A DNA stretch of 64,000 nt from Prorocentrum cordatum (taxonomy: Eukaryota; Sar; Dinophyceae; Prorocentrales; Prorocentraceae): positions 97,001-161,000 of the forward strand of contig CAUYUJ010015718.1 of the NCBI GenBank assembly GCA_963575745.1. The letters are read 5' to 3'. The notes beneath the pieces are model-generated. The model had not been told where the DNA came from, searched no databases, and was given only the letters and a program-made list of their open reading frames with translations. Of this stretch, positions 1 to 10,560 are shown piece after piece. Both the position numbers and the translations under genes were made by a program. Numbering within the stretch: the stretch's first letter is position 1; the number at the start of each line of letters is the position of its first letter.

Positions 1-13
1 GCCCTCCGACACT

Positions 14-957
14 TTGTGCGCCAACGGTCCGTGGCCTGCTCATATACAACAACTGCCAGTACCTGCAGGGCAACCTGCTTCATTTGCTCTTATGAGCAGA
101 GCTACTACACCATTCGGTACTCCACAGAGTGCTGGGAGCAACAACAGCCTGCAGGCGAGGCTCCAAAGCATTCGGATGTATCCGCAGCTCTATCAGGCTT
201 TACAGGCGACATCGCCATTTGCATCGCCACGTCCACATGCGGGACAACCTGCATTTCCTGACAAGTACGCCGTACAGAGAAGTTCAGTTGGTCAGCAAGA
301 GTGGATGTATCGGCAGATGCGTGAGGCCGCTCAGAGCATGCGGAGGGACGGCGTTGACCTCCCTAGTGCCAACTGGACGCCGCCGTGGGAGTATGTTCTT
401 GATCCAAATCCACCACCAGACATGCCCAATTGGTTTGGTTATGTGCCAGCATTGTTCAGTCATCCGACATGCGATCCCGCGTCTGCTGATCGTCCAACAG
501 CAGCGCCGATGGATCATCCACTTTTTCCTGACTATCACGCTCAGGTGAGTGGCACTCCCCCAGTGGGAACACAGCCTGAGAATCCATATGTTCGGGCGAC
601 GGCCGACGACTTCTATCAGTCGCAGCTGACGCGTGGCTCAGGGTATGCATCAGGGGTGCCAGGACAGATACCTCATTATATGGTTATCTGGCTCCCTCCA
701 CGGATCAAGATTTGCAGCGACAGCCCCCAGGCTTAATATTGCCGCCGACCATGGGAGAGTTGCGCCCTGAGATCCTAGCCATACACGAGGCGCAGAAGGC
801 CAACTTGGCTATGCAGGCTATTCGTCAGCGTCGAAATCCGGATCGTCAGGCCAACAGAATGCTGAGCCGCGCGGGGCAGCCTGCTAATCGGAATACAGCA
901 GGGACACCTGCGAGCAGTCCAGCCATCGTTGCATCAATGCAGCTACAGACGGTATGA
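14..957 (+). pseudogene. Gag-like N-terminal part of copia element 1
   Basis: Two overlapping open segments (14-736 and 712-957) encode proline-, glutamine- and alanine-rich sequence without a recognisable catalytic motif. Position upstream of RING-like and protease modules suggests the Gag or linker part of the polyprotein. Four hairpin repeats fall here (65-78, 239-252, 871-884, 898-911). All are read as Ala-Gly-Gln-Pro-Ala or Ala-Gly-Thr-Pro-Ala in these segments. No zinc knuckle is visible. The function is inferred from position only. Confidence 0.4.
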
Positions 958-1044
958 CCTATTCGGTTCGAGGCTGGTGAGTCTACCCTGGAGCGTCAGA
1001 CGCGTATCAGGCCATCGGCAACACCGCCCATCATCAGTGACGGC

Positions 1045-1250
1045 GACTTCGCCAAGTGTGCCATATGCCTGGGCCAGTTCATGAACCACGACAAGGTCTG
1101 GCGTCTCCAGGGCGGCCACGCATTCCACGCACAATGCTGCGATCGAGTGGTACGCTCATGTGGATGGACAACTGGCTGGGGACATGGGCGGTTCCGCAAG
1201 TGAGGCCCCCTGCGCTATTTGCAGGGGTGTTGGTCTCATTACTGCCGAGT
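1045..1250 (+). pseudogene. RING-type zinc finger module inside copia element 1
   Basis: Frame 1 from 1045 reads CAICLGQF, then a tryptophan (VWRL), then GGHAFHAQC. After a one-base shift near 1150 it continues in frame 2 to EAPCAICRGVG at 1211. This gives C-x2-C, H-x2-H, C and C-x2-C in RING-H2 order, with the two halves in different frames. RING-H2 domains usually act as E3 ubiquitin ligases. One is not a standard component of copia polyproteins. The first cysteine pair, histidines and last pair are all kept, so the call is fair despite the frameshift. Confidence 0.6.
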
Positions 1251-1637
1251 TCCACTGCGCCCTTGCTGGAGATCAGGAGTCACTCAATCGTCATGAAGAT
1301 ATACTCCGAGGGGCGAACGGGCTCAGGGACCTCCGTGAAAAGCTCAACCGCGGTACGGCGATGATGGCGGGCACCGTGGCAGTCTCGATGGCGACACCAG
1401 CGGGGCAACCTGCATCACCAGCGAACGCGGGGCTGGTAACGGTGGCAACCGCACTTGCAGGGACATCTGCTATAGACATGCCTATGCCATTGGTGGCAGA
1501 GGCCGATAACAACGCAGGGGCACCTGCTAGATCAGCTCCATCTTCGGTGCCGGTGACCGATACGTTGTTGGGGTGCATGGAAAGGGCTACCGACAGGAGC
1601 GCTCAGTGGCCTCAGTCTTCGCACGCATACATGCCAT

Positions 1638-2630
1638 GTGGGTGGAGATCTTCGTCCACGTAATCAGCGCAGGACGGAGAGCCCTGTAAGCATGCGCAGT
1701 GGCAATAGTGGGGTATTCGAACGCGATATGCTGCATGCGTTATTTATGATAAATACTGATGGTCAGATGGGCATGCGCGCGCATTTACCCATTACCTCCA
1801 CATCACACCCATATACGTACGACAAATATCCTACAGCCTGGATCTTTGAAGAGAACCCTATTGCGGAAGAAGGGGCTCGTGGATATATGAATGTTTTCAC
1901 ATCTCCGCCACGAAGCGATTGGGTGTTGGAGCAGAGGCGCCGCGAAGGGTTGCATGGCACGACAGTGTCTGAAGTTCCTGGACTATTTGGTGAACTCTAT
2001 GAACTAGCCTTGGCAGCTAACAGTGGAACTGTGATCAATGGTATGTTGACGATTCTTCTGGATATCGGCAGTAATATCCATATTATTGGGTTAAAGACTG
2101 CACAGACCTTTGAGCAGGTATCGCGCCCCCACGGACACGCCATTAAAAGGCCGAACCTCACGAGGAGGCTATACGTGTCAGGAGTGGGACATGGCGCCGC
2201 GATCTGTGATGAATCCCTGCACTGCAAGATTGCATGCAAAGAAAGGGGAGACCCTGCGGGGCAACCTGCTGCGCCGAGACTCGACGCGCACTCAGCAAAT
2301 GTAGCTGGGGGTTCTGGGGGGAACCTCCCTGCCATCCTTGGTCTGAGGAGCATGTCCAACATAAGGGCCATCCTGATCCTTGAGCAGGGGCGCGAGAAGT
2401 TTATCATCCCTGGCGTGGAGATGTATAAGGTTCTACCCGGAAGAGGTGCCAGAGTACTCGACCTGATGAAGACACCTTCTGGACATCTGGCACTCAAGGC
2501 TGACGGGTGCGAGATGGCTGCTGAGGATGTCGTTTACTATCGCGGCCAATCCTCAGCGCGAAGAAGCTCCATTACTCGTCAAGGAGGCATCCGATCCAGA
2601 GCCAAAGGCAGGGACACCTGCTGTGAATGA
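1638..2630 (+). pseudogene. Retropepsin-like aspartic protease segment, copia element 1
   Basis: A 330-codon open segment. Around 2050-2090 it reads TILLDIGSNIHIIG, matching the retroviral/retrotransposon protease active-site pattern (hydrophobic stretch, then D-T/S-G). The threonine or serine after the catalytic Asp is here isoleucine (DIGSN), which would be expected to impair catalysis. About 90 residues later, ILGLRSM (near 2340) matches the conserved hydrophobic-Gly flap strand seen near retropepsin C-termini. The hairpin repeat at 2256-2269 is read in frame as AGQPA between the two motifs. Polyprotein processing is the family role. Confidence 0.65.
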
Positions 2631-3700
2631 TGCTCACGCATACATGATGTCACAAGATACGAAGGGCATCAGTTTCTCCTTCAACGACGAGACGTTCACT
2701 TTCACGATCCAGTCTTTGGTGAACAACACCTTGAAGACATGGCATCGCAGGAGTATGTTCTCTGGAACTACCCTACCTCGGCCGACAAGGATGTCGCCCT
2801 CCGCAATTTGCAGGCGAGGATAAATCAGGCCATCTACGAAAAGGGCACGAAGTGGACGCCTCCCGACGCACAGGCAGGGACACCTGCGGAAGGGGATGAT
2901 GCCGCTGAGAAGCTTGATATTTTTACTTCGAGCAGCGGCTCTGCAGCGCAGCATGGCACTTGGACGCCCCCATCGCCATCCGAGTGACGGGGGCAGGCGC
3001 GCACCGCGGCCACTCGCGCTTGCTCAGACGGGCCGAACACTCAGGTTCTGTCAGCAAGCGCGGGGAAACTTGCATTCTTTTTCCCAGGCACCAGCTGTGC
3101 GTGCCAGGGGCCGCGGCAAGCCCGGCTGCGCGGCTGCCGCGAACAGCAGTGGACCCTGCTGTGTGGCCGCTGCAGAAAGAGAAGGATTGTCGCATCATTC
3201 ATTCTCGTGCATTTGTCATTGAGGATATAGGGACAGCTTGCGCTGAACTCAGAGCCCGTGGATACATGTGTGACCGTATTACACATACAGAGGTACTGAC
3301 CGCCACTGGTACACAGTATTTGTGTGCATTACTCTCGGGTGATTACCAACTGTTGTGGGTGTCAACACCTGCTGACTGGTATGTGGGGCTTCCTGGTAAA
3401 TGGGCAGGGCCACGCTACCAGCGCATCCGAAATCTGATGTCCAAGGCTCGGGCTCTACGTGTGACTATTGTGCTTGTGGGGCCACCAGGATACTTCTGGA
3501 AATGCGATTGAAGATCTTGGTTTGCAAGTCGTGCGTCTGCGTTTCAGCCACTTCGGCCTCAAGTACGACCGCGCTAACACGTTGCCCAGCGGACCGTATC
3601 TGCAAGTGGCGATGACGTGTGCGCGCATCTCGACCAACCTATGGCGATGCGCATGCAACGTGGCAGGGGAACCTGCATAACCTACTGAGCATAGGTTGGT
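2631..3700 (+). pseudogene. Conserved-looking region of unknown function, copia element 1
   Basis: From about 3187 an open segment runs to 3511 with features such as FVIEDIGTACAELRARGY, LLSGDYQLLWVSTPADW and VLVGPPGYFWK. After a frameshift near 3490 it continues as IEDLGLQVVRLRFSHFGLKYD to about 3680. The regular hydrophobic spacing and the shift-corrected continuity argue that this was coding. I do not recognise the family. It could be the N-terminal half of the methyltransferase-like module downstream. Hairpin repeats at 2608-2621, 2874-2887, 3060-3073 and 3663-3676 fall in or beside it. 2631-3180 shows no clear domain. Confidence 0.4.
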
Positions 3701-4470
3701 ACTGACAAGGTGCTCAGAAGGCCGAATGGCGCAACAAGACGCTGGCGATCATGACCGCAAGGTTAATTGATCGCATGGATTTGCATAAACACCAAAAAAT
3801 CACACAAGTGCTGTACATTTTTGTGTCCATACTCGAGTTGATCAACGAGCTCGAACTTACGTTCAATCTCCTAAGAATGGCCCCGAATGGGACCATGTTG
3901 TGAGACGGGTAGCGATGAACCTGGACGACAACGCGTTGATCCAGGACATCAAGATCCAGGACCAGCCGATAGGGTACAACTACAACGCACCATTGCCCAA
4001 TGGTGTTACCAACATCCTTACCCGACTGTACTGGGAGCAGCCGGAACCGACTCTCTTGGGAGATGGCAGCTCACGTCCATGCTCGCGGCGAGTGGCGATC
4101 ATCGACGACGATCGTCTCCCTCCACCTTCGATTGAGCGCGGCCGCGTGCTCCCCGCTATTCCCGACTTTCCGACGCGTAGTTCAGCTGAAACAGAACAAC
4201 AGACAGCACTACCAACCGATGTCATACTTAAACACAAAGAAAACAAAACGTAGACAACGAAGCTGGCATCCAACCACGCAAGATACCCAAACTAGTCGAA
4301 GAAGGCAACGACGACTGTCGAGACGACCTGAAGGACTCCGATGTAGTACGTACTACGCCGACGTACCTCTGGACTCCGACACGGATGGCAACGATGGAGG
4401 GGAGTCTTTCATCACATTACTTGCGGGGCAACCTGCTGAATCCCATGCAGGTGTATTCTCCATAATCCCC
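3701..4470 (+). pseudogene. Unassigned linker region of copia element 1
   Basis: 3900-4253 is open in one frame (includes NLDDNALIQDIKIQD and LPPPSIERGRVLPAIPDF). 4000-4758 is open in another frame, whose end carries the methyltransferase-like motif. 3720-3900 reads in fragments (WRNKTLAIMTARLIDRMD, then an AT-rich insertion-like stretch). No catalytic motif was found. It probably links the unknown domain to the methyltransferase-like module. Confidence 0.3.
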
Positions 4471-5075
4471 ACCTTGTGCTACGGGCTACATAACAAGGTA
4501 GATATGGTAGAATTGTGTGGAGGAAATGGAGGCATCTCTCAACTAGGATTCAGCGGGGATTTATCGTCAGGGGGAAACATCGACAAACGCACTTTTGTTG
4601 ACCTTGGCAACAAGGATGTCCAAGATGCAGTGATGCATAATCTTGACGCTCGTTCCGTTAAGGTTGTCATGTTACAGCCCTACTGCAAATCGATTGGTTT
4701 ACCTTCCTATTTCAATGCAAAGGTTAACTTTGACACCTGGCATGCACATCCTAAATAAGATTTACCACATATCAAGTTCTGTGGGAAGGTAGCTGTACGT
4801 CAAAATGATTTTCGACGGTTCTACTTACGAGAGCAACCAGTGGGGACTTGGGTGGATCAGATACCACCATGGGCAACGTTGGCCAAAAGCAAGGGCACTC
4901 ACAAGGTGAACGTGGATCACTACTGGCCTGCGTGACCCCCATGGGGTATTGATACGAAAGCCGACCGAGGTCATGGCCGACCATCGTCTTTTACTCACCC
5001 CATTGGAACGAAAACGATGTACTGGCCATCATCAACACGCGTCGGTATGTAATAAGGAACTGTCCATGGCTGCAC
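4471..5075 (+). pseudogene. Cytosine-methyltransferase-like module of copia element 1
   Basis: In order the region shows MVELCGGNGGIS (4501 onward; glycine-rich nucleotide-binding loop), MLQPYCKSIG (near 4670; position of the Pro-Cys catalytic motif IV), REQPVGTW (near 4828; position of the Glu-Asn-Pro motif VI), RKPTEVMADH (near 4953) and CTGHHQHA (near 5020). The same order of blocks is seen in the tyrosine-recombinase element at 24.7-25.3 kb. C5-methyltransferases transfer a methyl group from S-adenosylmethionine to cytosine using the motif IV Cys and motif VI Glu. Here motif IV is P-x-C and the module is split over frames, so catalysis is unlikely in this copy. Confidence 0.5.
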
Positions 5076-5469
5076 AATGTACTTCAAAGATGCAGTCACT
5101 CCTCGCCGAGGCTGTTCAGATCGCACACGATCTCTTCCAGGTAACTCGTGATCCTTTTCATGGCTACCCGTATTCGTCCACCGCGTGGGTCACTAGCGCA
5201 AGGGGATGCGATTTGGATGACCCGAGTCCCCCCCGACAACCTGATGGCTCGATTGCGAGGCGCCATCGGGGGGGCTCGGTTGTCCTGCTTGCGCGGACAA
5301 CGTTAACACTTGTTGGAAAACATGCTGCTGAGCCTGTCGCAGGGCGACCTGCCCCGAGTGGAGCTGGTAGTTCGGATGGCCATCTCCGACTACCACAGGT
5401 TAGAGTCAGACGTGGTCGACAACGCGGCGGAGAAGCACCTCCGCGACCACCAGCGGGAAACCCTGCTGC

Positions 5470-6520
5470 GCGACCACGGTTCGATGTACAAATTAGTTTA
5501 CAAATCTTACGAAGCCTTGACCCCGGCGTGGTAACACTCATCTTAAGCAAGATAGGTCTGGACAGTGTCAGACTCCACCTACTCAAAGGTGTCTGCGACA
5601 CATGCCGCGATTGCAGAGCTTGGGACAAGCCTGGGCACGCTGTAATGCCCTCTACAGCATTACCTTGCACATTCAACGACGAGGTGGAATGTGATCTGAT
5701 GTTCTACAAACGAGAACGCAATCTATTTCACATTATCGATCTCTGTATACGGTATGCCACTGGCATTGAAATACCAGACAATACTATGACTAGCATCCTA
5801 TCATCAGTGCTGGATGCAGTTTAACAGTTTGGACCGGCAAAGGTACTCTACTCTGGAGAGGGCGCCCTTAACAACGACATTGCGAGAGCAGTCCTCAAGG
5901 CAAAAGGCACTGAACTTAGGATACGTGCGCGTGGACAGCACGCAACAAATATCGAGGCCGGAAACGGCATCCTACGCCATTTACTCACATCATAGAGGCT
6001 GAACTCCATATATTAGATATACATCTTGTGTGCACCCGACTACTGCACGAAGTTTTGTTCGCCGCCAGCGCGTGTATCTTCTATGACGAGTTGTCTCCAT
6101 GCAACGCTCTATTTGGACGGCAACCAGCAATGCTCCTTGACCTACCTGTCCTGGACCGCGAGCAGCCGACGGAAGCATCGGATCACTCTCGTGAACAGAC
6201 GATACGCAGGGTATGTATTGAAGCTATCACACAGGCCACAGCAGTAGCTAAGACCACTCGCGCCTTACGCACTAAGACGACACTTTCCGGTCAGCACTAT
6301 TATGACGAAGGAGACTTGGTCGAGTACCATCGCCCTACGACCACGAAGGATGACTGGGGAGGCTGGAGTGGCCCGTTCCCAGTTGTCAAGAATAATCCCG
6401 AGAGGGGTCAGGCCATCATCCGAGTGGGCAATCGAGATATTCAAGTACAGTGCGGCGACGCAAGGCATTCATTATACATTGAAGCACTCATAGCCCGAGA
6501 ATGTGGCTCGGACAACAGGG
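5470..6520 (+). pseudogene. Integrase of copia element 1
   Basis: 5540-5824 includes HLLKGVCDTCRDCRAW, compatible with the second half of an integrase HHCC zinc finger, followed by VECDLMFYKRERNLFHIIDL, the first catalytic Asp strand of the RNase H-like core. Fragments up to 6010 and the segment from 6028 (LLHEVLFAASACIFYDELSP, then NALFGRQPAML) match the C-terminal part of the core in copia integrases. 6270-6480 (YDEGDLVEYHRP, WGGWSGPFPVV) resembles the C-terminal DNA-binding small barrel. Integrases insert retroelement cDNA into the genome. At least three frameshifts separate the pieces. Confidence 0.7.
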
Positions 6521-7590
6521 AACTGTTTGAGGCAACTCCACCAGAGGACCCCTTTACCATGCCTGCACCGATGGTTCCAGATCAAAGCGTGCTGATCACT
6601 GTAGCTGATGAACAGCGGGTGTGCACCATGGTCGAAGACGACAGCTACGGACTCGACTCAGACGAAAATGGTCGATATGTCGAATTATGCTTTACGGCAG
6701 AATTGTCGAACGTAGGCTTGTCCGAGCAACGACACGTGATATCAGATGCCGACCGGGTGACCATTATGCGACTATACGTTACCGCCGCTGCGAAGCGATT
6801 TGTGGTCGTCAAGGAAGACGACCTCCTAAAGCTGACATTCAGGCGAATCCCGATAAAGTATCGAAGGCCTTCTACACTGAACTCAAGACATGGTTCGACA
6901 GCAGATGCATTACGATGCAGGAGATAGCCAAAGCGTCGAGCATCAGGACTTCGAGATACGTGCGCAAATGTAAGTTCGTGAAGAACGAGGCGGGCGAAAT
7001 GGAGCGTGCCATCCGGCTGCGCTTGGTTCTCGGAGGTTTCATGGACCTTGAAGCTTTTGACGTAGAAACATTTTCGGGAACAGCCAGACGGTCAAGCCAG
7101 AAGTTGCCGCTCCACTGGCTTTCTCACTTAAGCTCAGGAGGGCCACCAGAGGATCTGGTCTCCGACCCACGTCCTACGACGAGGAGTTCGGGACGAGCGT
7201 CAGCTTGCTCACGGCCAAGCATGTTGATGACATTCATATGGCCGGTACTGAGGACACCAGTGACACATGTGTCAAATGCGTTGAAGATACTTTTGGTAAG
7301 TGTAGACTCACCTAGCATACATGTACCAACTGTGCTGTGAGATACACCAGGGGCGAGGACGGCAATGTCACTTTGGATCAATATGAATCTATTAAACAGC
7401 TCCGTCCCATACAACATCCCGAACTAACTGGCGCCGACGCCGACGCTCAGGCAACCGAGATGGTTGCAGACATGTCCGTCAGCCTAAGGGGTGCGCTGGC
7501 ATGCGCACTAATCACCCAACGGGGGTGGTGGTGTATGTTGTATCTCTACAGCGTGTCCAAGAACCGACCGACATTCAAGTGCGACGACTG
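6521..7590 (+). pseudogene. Reverse transcriptase of copia element 1
   Basis: A Ty1/copia-type signature begins near 6860: KAFYTELKTWFDSRC, then ASSIRTSRYVRKCKFVKN, RLRLVLGGFMDLEAFDVETF and SGTARRSSQKL. The polymerase active-site strand appears in another frame at 7220-7231 as HVDDIHMAG, keeping both aspartates. 7337-7500 continues as RYTRGEDGNVTLDQYESIKQL. The enzyme would copy element RNA into DNA. The palm is interrupted between 7110 and 7200, where sequence seems deleted. 6521-6840 is an acidic linker without recognised motifs. Confidence 0.75.
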
Positions 7591-8264
7591 AGCGCGATCA
7601 CCAGAAAGCTACAGGCCTGCCCGAAGAAGATCGTCTACCAGGCGATGAACCCCACGGGCGAGGTTGACCTACATAGCGACTAGGGGTATCGACGCCTGAG
7701 TGGAGACGCCGATGACGACGTCAAAGGCTATGGTATATGCGGGGCCAACCTGCTACGACGTGGAAGCAGGTCATCTGGTAAGCCTGTCGTTTATCTCACC
7801 GCTTGCAGGGCCGCTCGAGTTATTCAGCAGAGACACTAGCCGCAGCCCATGATTCGGAGGACTGTTATCCCACGATTGTGACTCTGCGCGAGCTCCACGC
7901 GGGGCCGCTCACGCCCACTCAGTTGAAAGATGTACTTGAGTTGGGTGGCCTGGGCAGCGAGGTCACTTTGACCATCGATGCTGAGTCTGTTTTAATGTCC
8001 TTGTCTTGCAAAGACTTGAAGAAGCCGACTGAGTGTACCCTTTTAGGACACATCAGTTGGATGCGGCAAATGATGGAGCGTGGAATCGTGCACGGCATCC
8101 AGTGGTGTGATACCCGCGGTATGACTGCGGATGGCCACGCCAAGGGGGGCATCGACATGGAAATGCTCCTACATATCATGGGAGGTATACAGACCTTCAA
8201 ACATGACCTGAAGAGAAATACTCCGTATCTGGCCGGCCAGACATCAAGTTCTGACGCCGCCTGA
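7591..8264 (+). pseudogene. RNase H and C-terminal end of copia element 1
   Basis: The region from about 7500 continues past the polymerase (ITRKLQACPKKIVYQAMNP, then GEVDLHSD). The open segment 7803-8264 holds RSSYSAETLAAAHDSEDCYP, whose Ser-x-Ala-Glu-Thr is the RNase H glutamate strand of copia elements. TIDAESVLMSL follows (third acidic position), and WCDTRGMTADGHAKG near 8105 has the final Asp. RNase H removes template RNA during cDNA synthesis. A stop separates 7683 from 7803. The stop at 8262-8264 is taken as the end of pol. Confidence 0.75.
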
Positions 8265-9389
8265 TGAGTACGTCACATACATGCGAGGCAACTTGCTAGC
8301 GGGTACACCTTCCTTTAGGCCCGCTTCCTTCTCTGTCCTTGTGTCTGTTAATTGCTATGCCTGCTGTGTAGGGGCGACGGGCTCACGCTTCGTCTCCCCC
8401 CCCGATTCTAAAGCGAGCTGAGGGACGTAAGGGGTGGCGGGCGTGCGCCCGCGGCCGCGTCGGCTCAAGCGGCCGGCCGCCCAAATATGACAGTGTCTCA
8501 CTGCGAGGCACGCAGTCGCTATCGAGACCAAAGGATTTTCCTATTACTTGAGATGGCATCCTCTCTCATACTGGGACTATCGTTACTACGGTACAACAGA
8601 GTTGGAGCTTGGCTTCGCCTGAGGCGAAGCTGTTGGCTGGGCCTTCCAGCCCCCTTCAAACTTGGAGGGCCTATTGGGGCCGTGTTGGAGGCGGTCGGTC
8701 AAGAAAGGGGGTCGTTGATGTGCGTCCCCCCTGTCGGGGGCAACGATCCTCGTGAGGGGTGTCAAAAATTGTCCCCCAGTGGCCGAAAAACGAGCTTCCG
8801 GCACTTCGCAGGACCTCCCCTTCCAAAAAAAAATCGAGGGGATGGGGAGGGTTCCCCTCCCTGAGGGAAGAGGGTTGTGGAGGAGGAAAAGGACCTTCTT
8901 CGACCACCTGTCGCCCAGAGGGCTGGAGGGATTTCCATATTTGGGTACAGTCGTTGCTTTGGCATAGCACCAACAGGCGAACCAGGGCAATGTAGTTGCC
9001 CGATGTGTGGCTTTTGCTGGTACAGCTGTGCTTCATATATGAAGTAGCTTGATGCAGCCCGTCGCTCTACTCCTGCCTTCCGTAGTTTGAGCGGAGGTCA
9101 ATGGCGACTCAACGAGCGACGCGCCTGCGTCCGCCGCCTCTTGATTCTAGTGGTGCGCCTCTAGTGCGTGACTACCTCGTTCACGAGGCACCTTCGCTTG
9201 CGACGAGTGGAGCACGTTCCTGCGAGCATGCACCCTCTCACATGTTCCATCCCATGTCACATTTCCCAACTACTCGTTCATATCGCCAGTATGGTTGGGC
9301 CATGGGAGCGCTCACGGCGTCGCCCATGATTCGGCTTGCCACATCACTTGCGAGTTCCTCCCCATCTATGCCTCTGCCCTCCGCGTCTC
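8265..9389. other. Non-coding stretch after copia element 1
   Basis: No convincing gene. It contains one hairpin repeat at 8283-8296, a GC-rich segment at 8428-8480, and a perfect 8-bp inverted repeat with a 3-nt loop (GCTTCGCC at 8612-8619, GGCGAAGC at 8623-8630). A G/C-run-rich segment lies at 8700-8930. No terminal repeat of the copia element was recognised here, but its long terminal repeat could lie in this stretch. Confidence 0.5.
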
Positions 9390-10560
9390 TCTGTTTCGGC
9401 ACACCCCCTTACATGCGTCGTGGCCCACTTGGGAGCTCCACCGAAAGCTGTTGTGGCAGCGTTCGCATGCGTCCCGGCTGCTGATATCAGCACAACCCCG
9501 CACGGTTTGTGGCCCCGTATGGAGTTCCACCGAAGTCTCTTGTGGCAGCTTTCGCATGCGTGCCCGAAGCACGTGTCGGCATACCCCTCGCGCGGGTCGT
9601 GGCCCCACAGGGAACTCCACCGACACCTCGCGTGGCAGCGTTCGCATGCGTCCCCGCCGCGCGTTTCGGCACATTCCTCACACGCTCCGCCGCCTCATCG
9701 GGAGCTCCGCCGAAGGGTCTTGTGGCGGCGTTCGTATGCGTCCCCGCTGCAGATTTCGGCACACCCGTCGCACGTTTCGTGCCCCAAGGGGAGCTCCACC
9801 GAAGGGTTTTGATTTCGGCCCCCCCCGCACACGCTTCGTGGGCCCACTGGAACCTCCACCGAAGGCTCTGGTGGCAGCGTTCGCGTGCGTCTCCGCCGCA
9901 GATCACGTTTCGTGGCCCCACAGGGAACTCCATTGAAGGCTCTTGTGGTAGCGTGCGCATGCGTCCCCACCGCATATTTCGGCACATCCCTTACACGTTT
10001 CGTGGCTCCACAGGGAGTTCCACTGAAGGCTCCTTCGGCAGCGTGCGCATGCGTCCCCGCCGCACATGTCGGCACACCCCTCACAAGAACTCCATCGAAG
10101 GCTCTTGCGGCAGCGTGCGCATGCGTCCCCGCCCATGTTTGGCATGCGCTTCGTGGCCTCATAGGGAGCTCCACTGAGAGCTCTTGGCGGCAGCGCATGC
10201 GTCCCTGGTGCAAATTTCGGCACACCCCTCGCACGGTTCGTGGTCCCACATGGAACTCCACCGAAGGCTCTTGTGGCAACGTTTGCATGAGCTCCCCAGC
10301 TCATGTCGGCACACCCCTCACACGTTTCGTGGCCCTGCAAGGGTGCTCCACCGATGTCTCCGGTGGCAGGGTGCGCAACGCCAAAGAGCCCATTTTGGCG
10401 CACCCTTCAGTCGTTTCGTATCCCCGCAAAGAGCACCGAATGCTTCTGTAGCAGGGTCCGCGCGCGTCCCTTGGCCCATTTCGGCACACCCTTTACCCTT
10501 TTCGCGGCCCCCATTCGTGTATCCTGTGCCCCACCTTCCCGCGGCGCGCTGCCTACGAGG
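9390..10560 (+). repeat. Diverged tandem array, unit about 86-90 bp (old copy)
   Basis: About 13 diverged units share the blocks TTCGGCACACCCCT, CGTTTCGTGGCCCC, GGGAGCTCCACCGAAGGC and TTGTGGCAGCGTTCGCATGCG. The open reading frames across it, in several frames and both strands, are by-products of the periodicity. It is the same family as the homogeneous array at 16440-17266, but units differ by many substitutions and small indels. Confidence 0.85.

Larger units (their letters stand above)
1..8264 (+). mobile_element. Decayed Ty1/copia-like retroelement 1 (partial at left)
   Basis: Reading across frames on the plus strand gives modules in copia order: Gag-like proline-rich sequence, RING-like finger, aspartic protease, a domain of unknown function, a methyltransferase-like segment, integrase, reverse transcriptase, RNase H. 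Integrase before reverse transcriptase is the copia order. Every module is crossed by frameshifts and stops, so this copy cannot make a polyprotein. The left end lies outside the window. I found no long terminal repeat downstream of the RNase H stop at 8264. The copy is dotted with 14-15 nt hairpin repeats, listed separately. Confidence 0.85.
65..8296 (+). repeat. Dispersed 14-15 nt hairpin repeat, GCRGG-tetraloop-CCTGC (16 copies)
   Basis: Copies at 65-78, 239-252, 871-884, 898-911, 1400-1413, 1457-1470, 1514-1527, 2256-2269, 2608-2621, 2874-2887, 3060-3073, 3663-3676, 4423-4436, 5339-5352, 7739-7753 and 8283-8296. Each can form a 5-bp stem (GCAGG or GCGGG pairing with CCTGC, with G:U wobble in RNA). 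Loops include GCAA, GCGA, GGAA and GAAA, which fit the GNRA tetraloop rule, and GACA and GGCA, which do not fully fit. They lie 13 nt to over 2 kb apart, unlike a tandem array. Confidence 0.85.
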
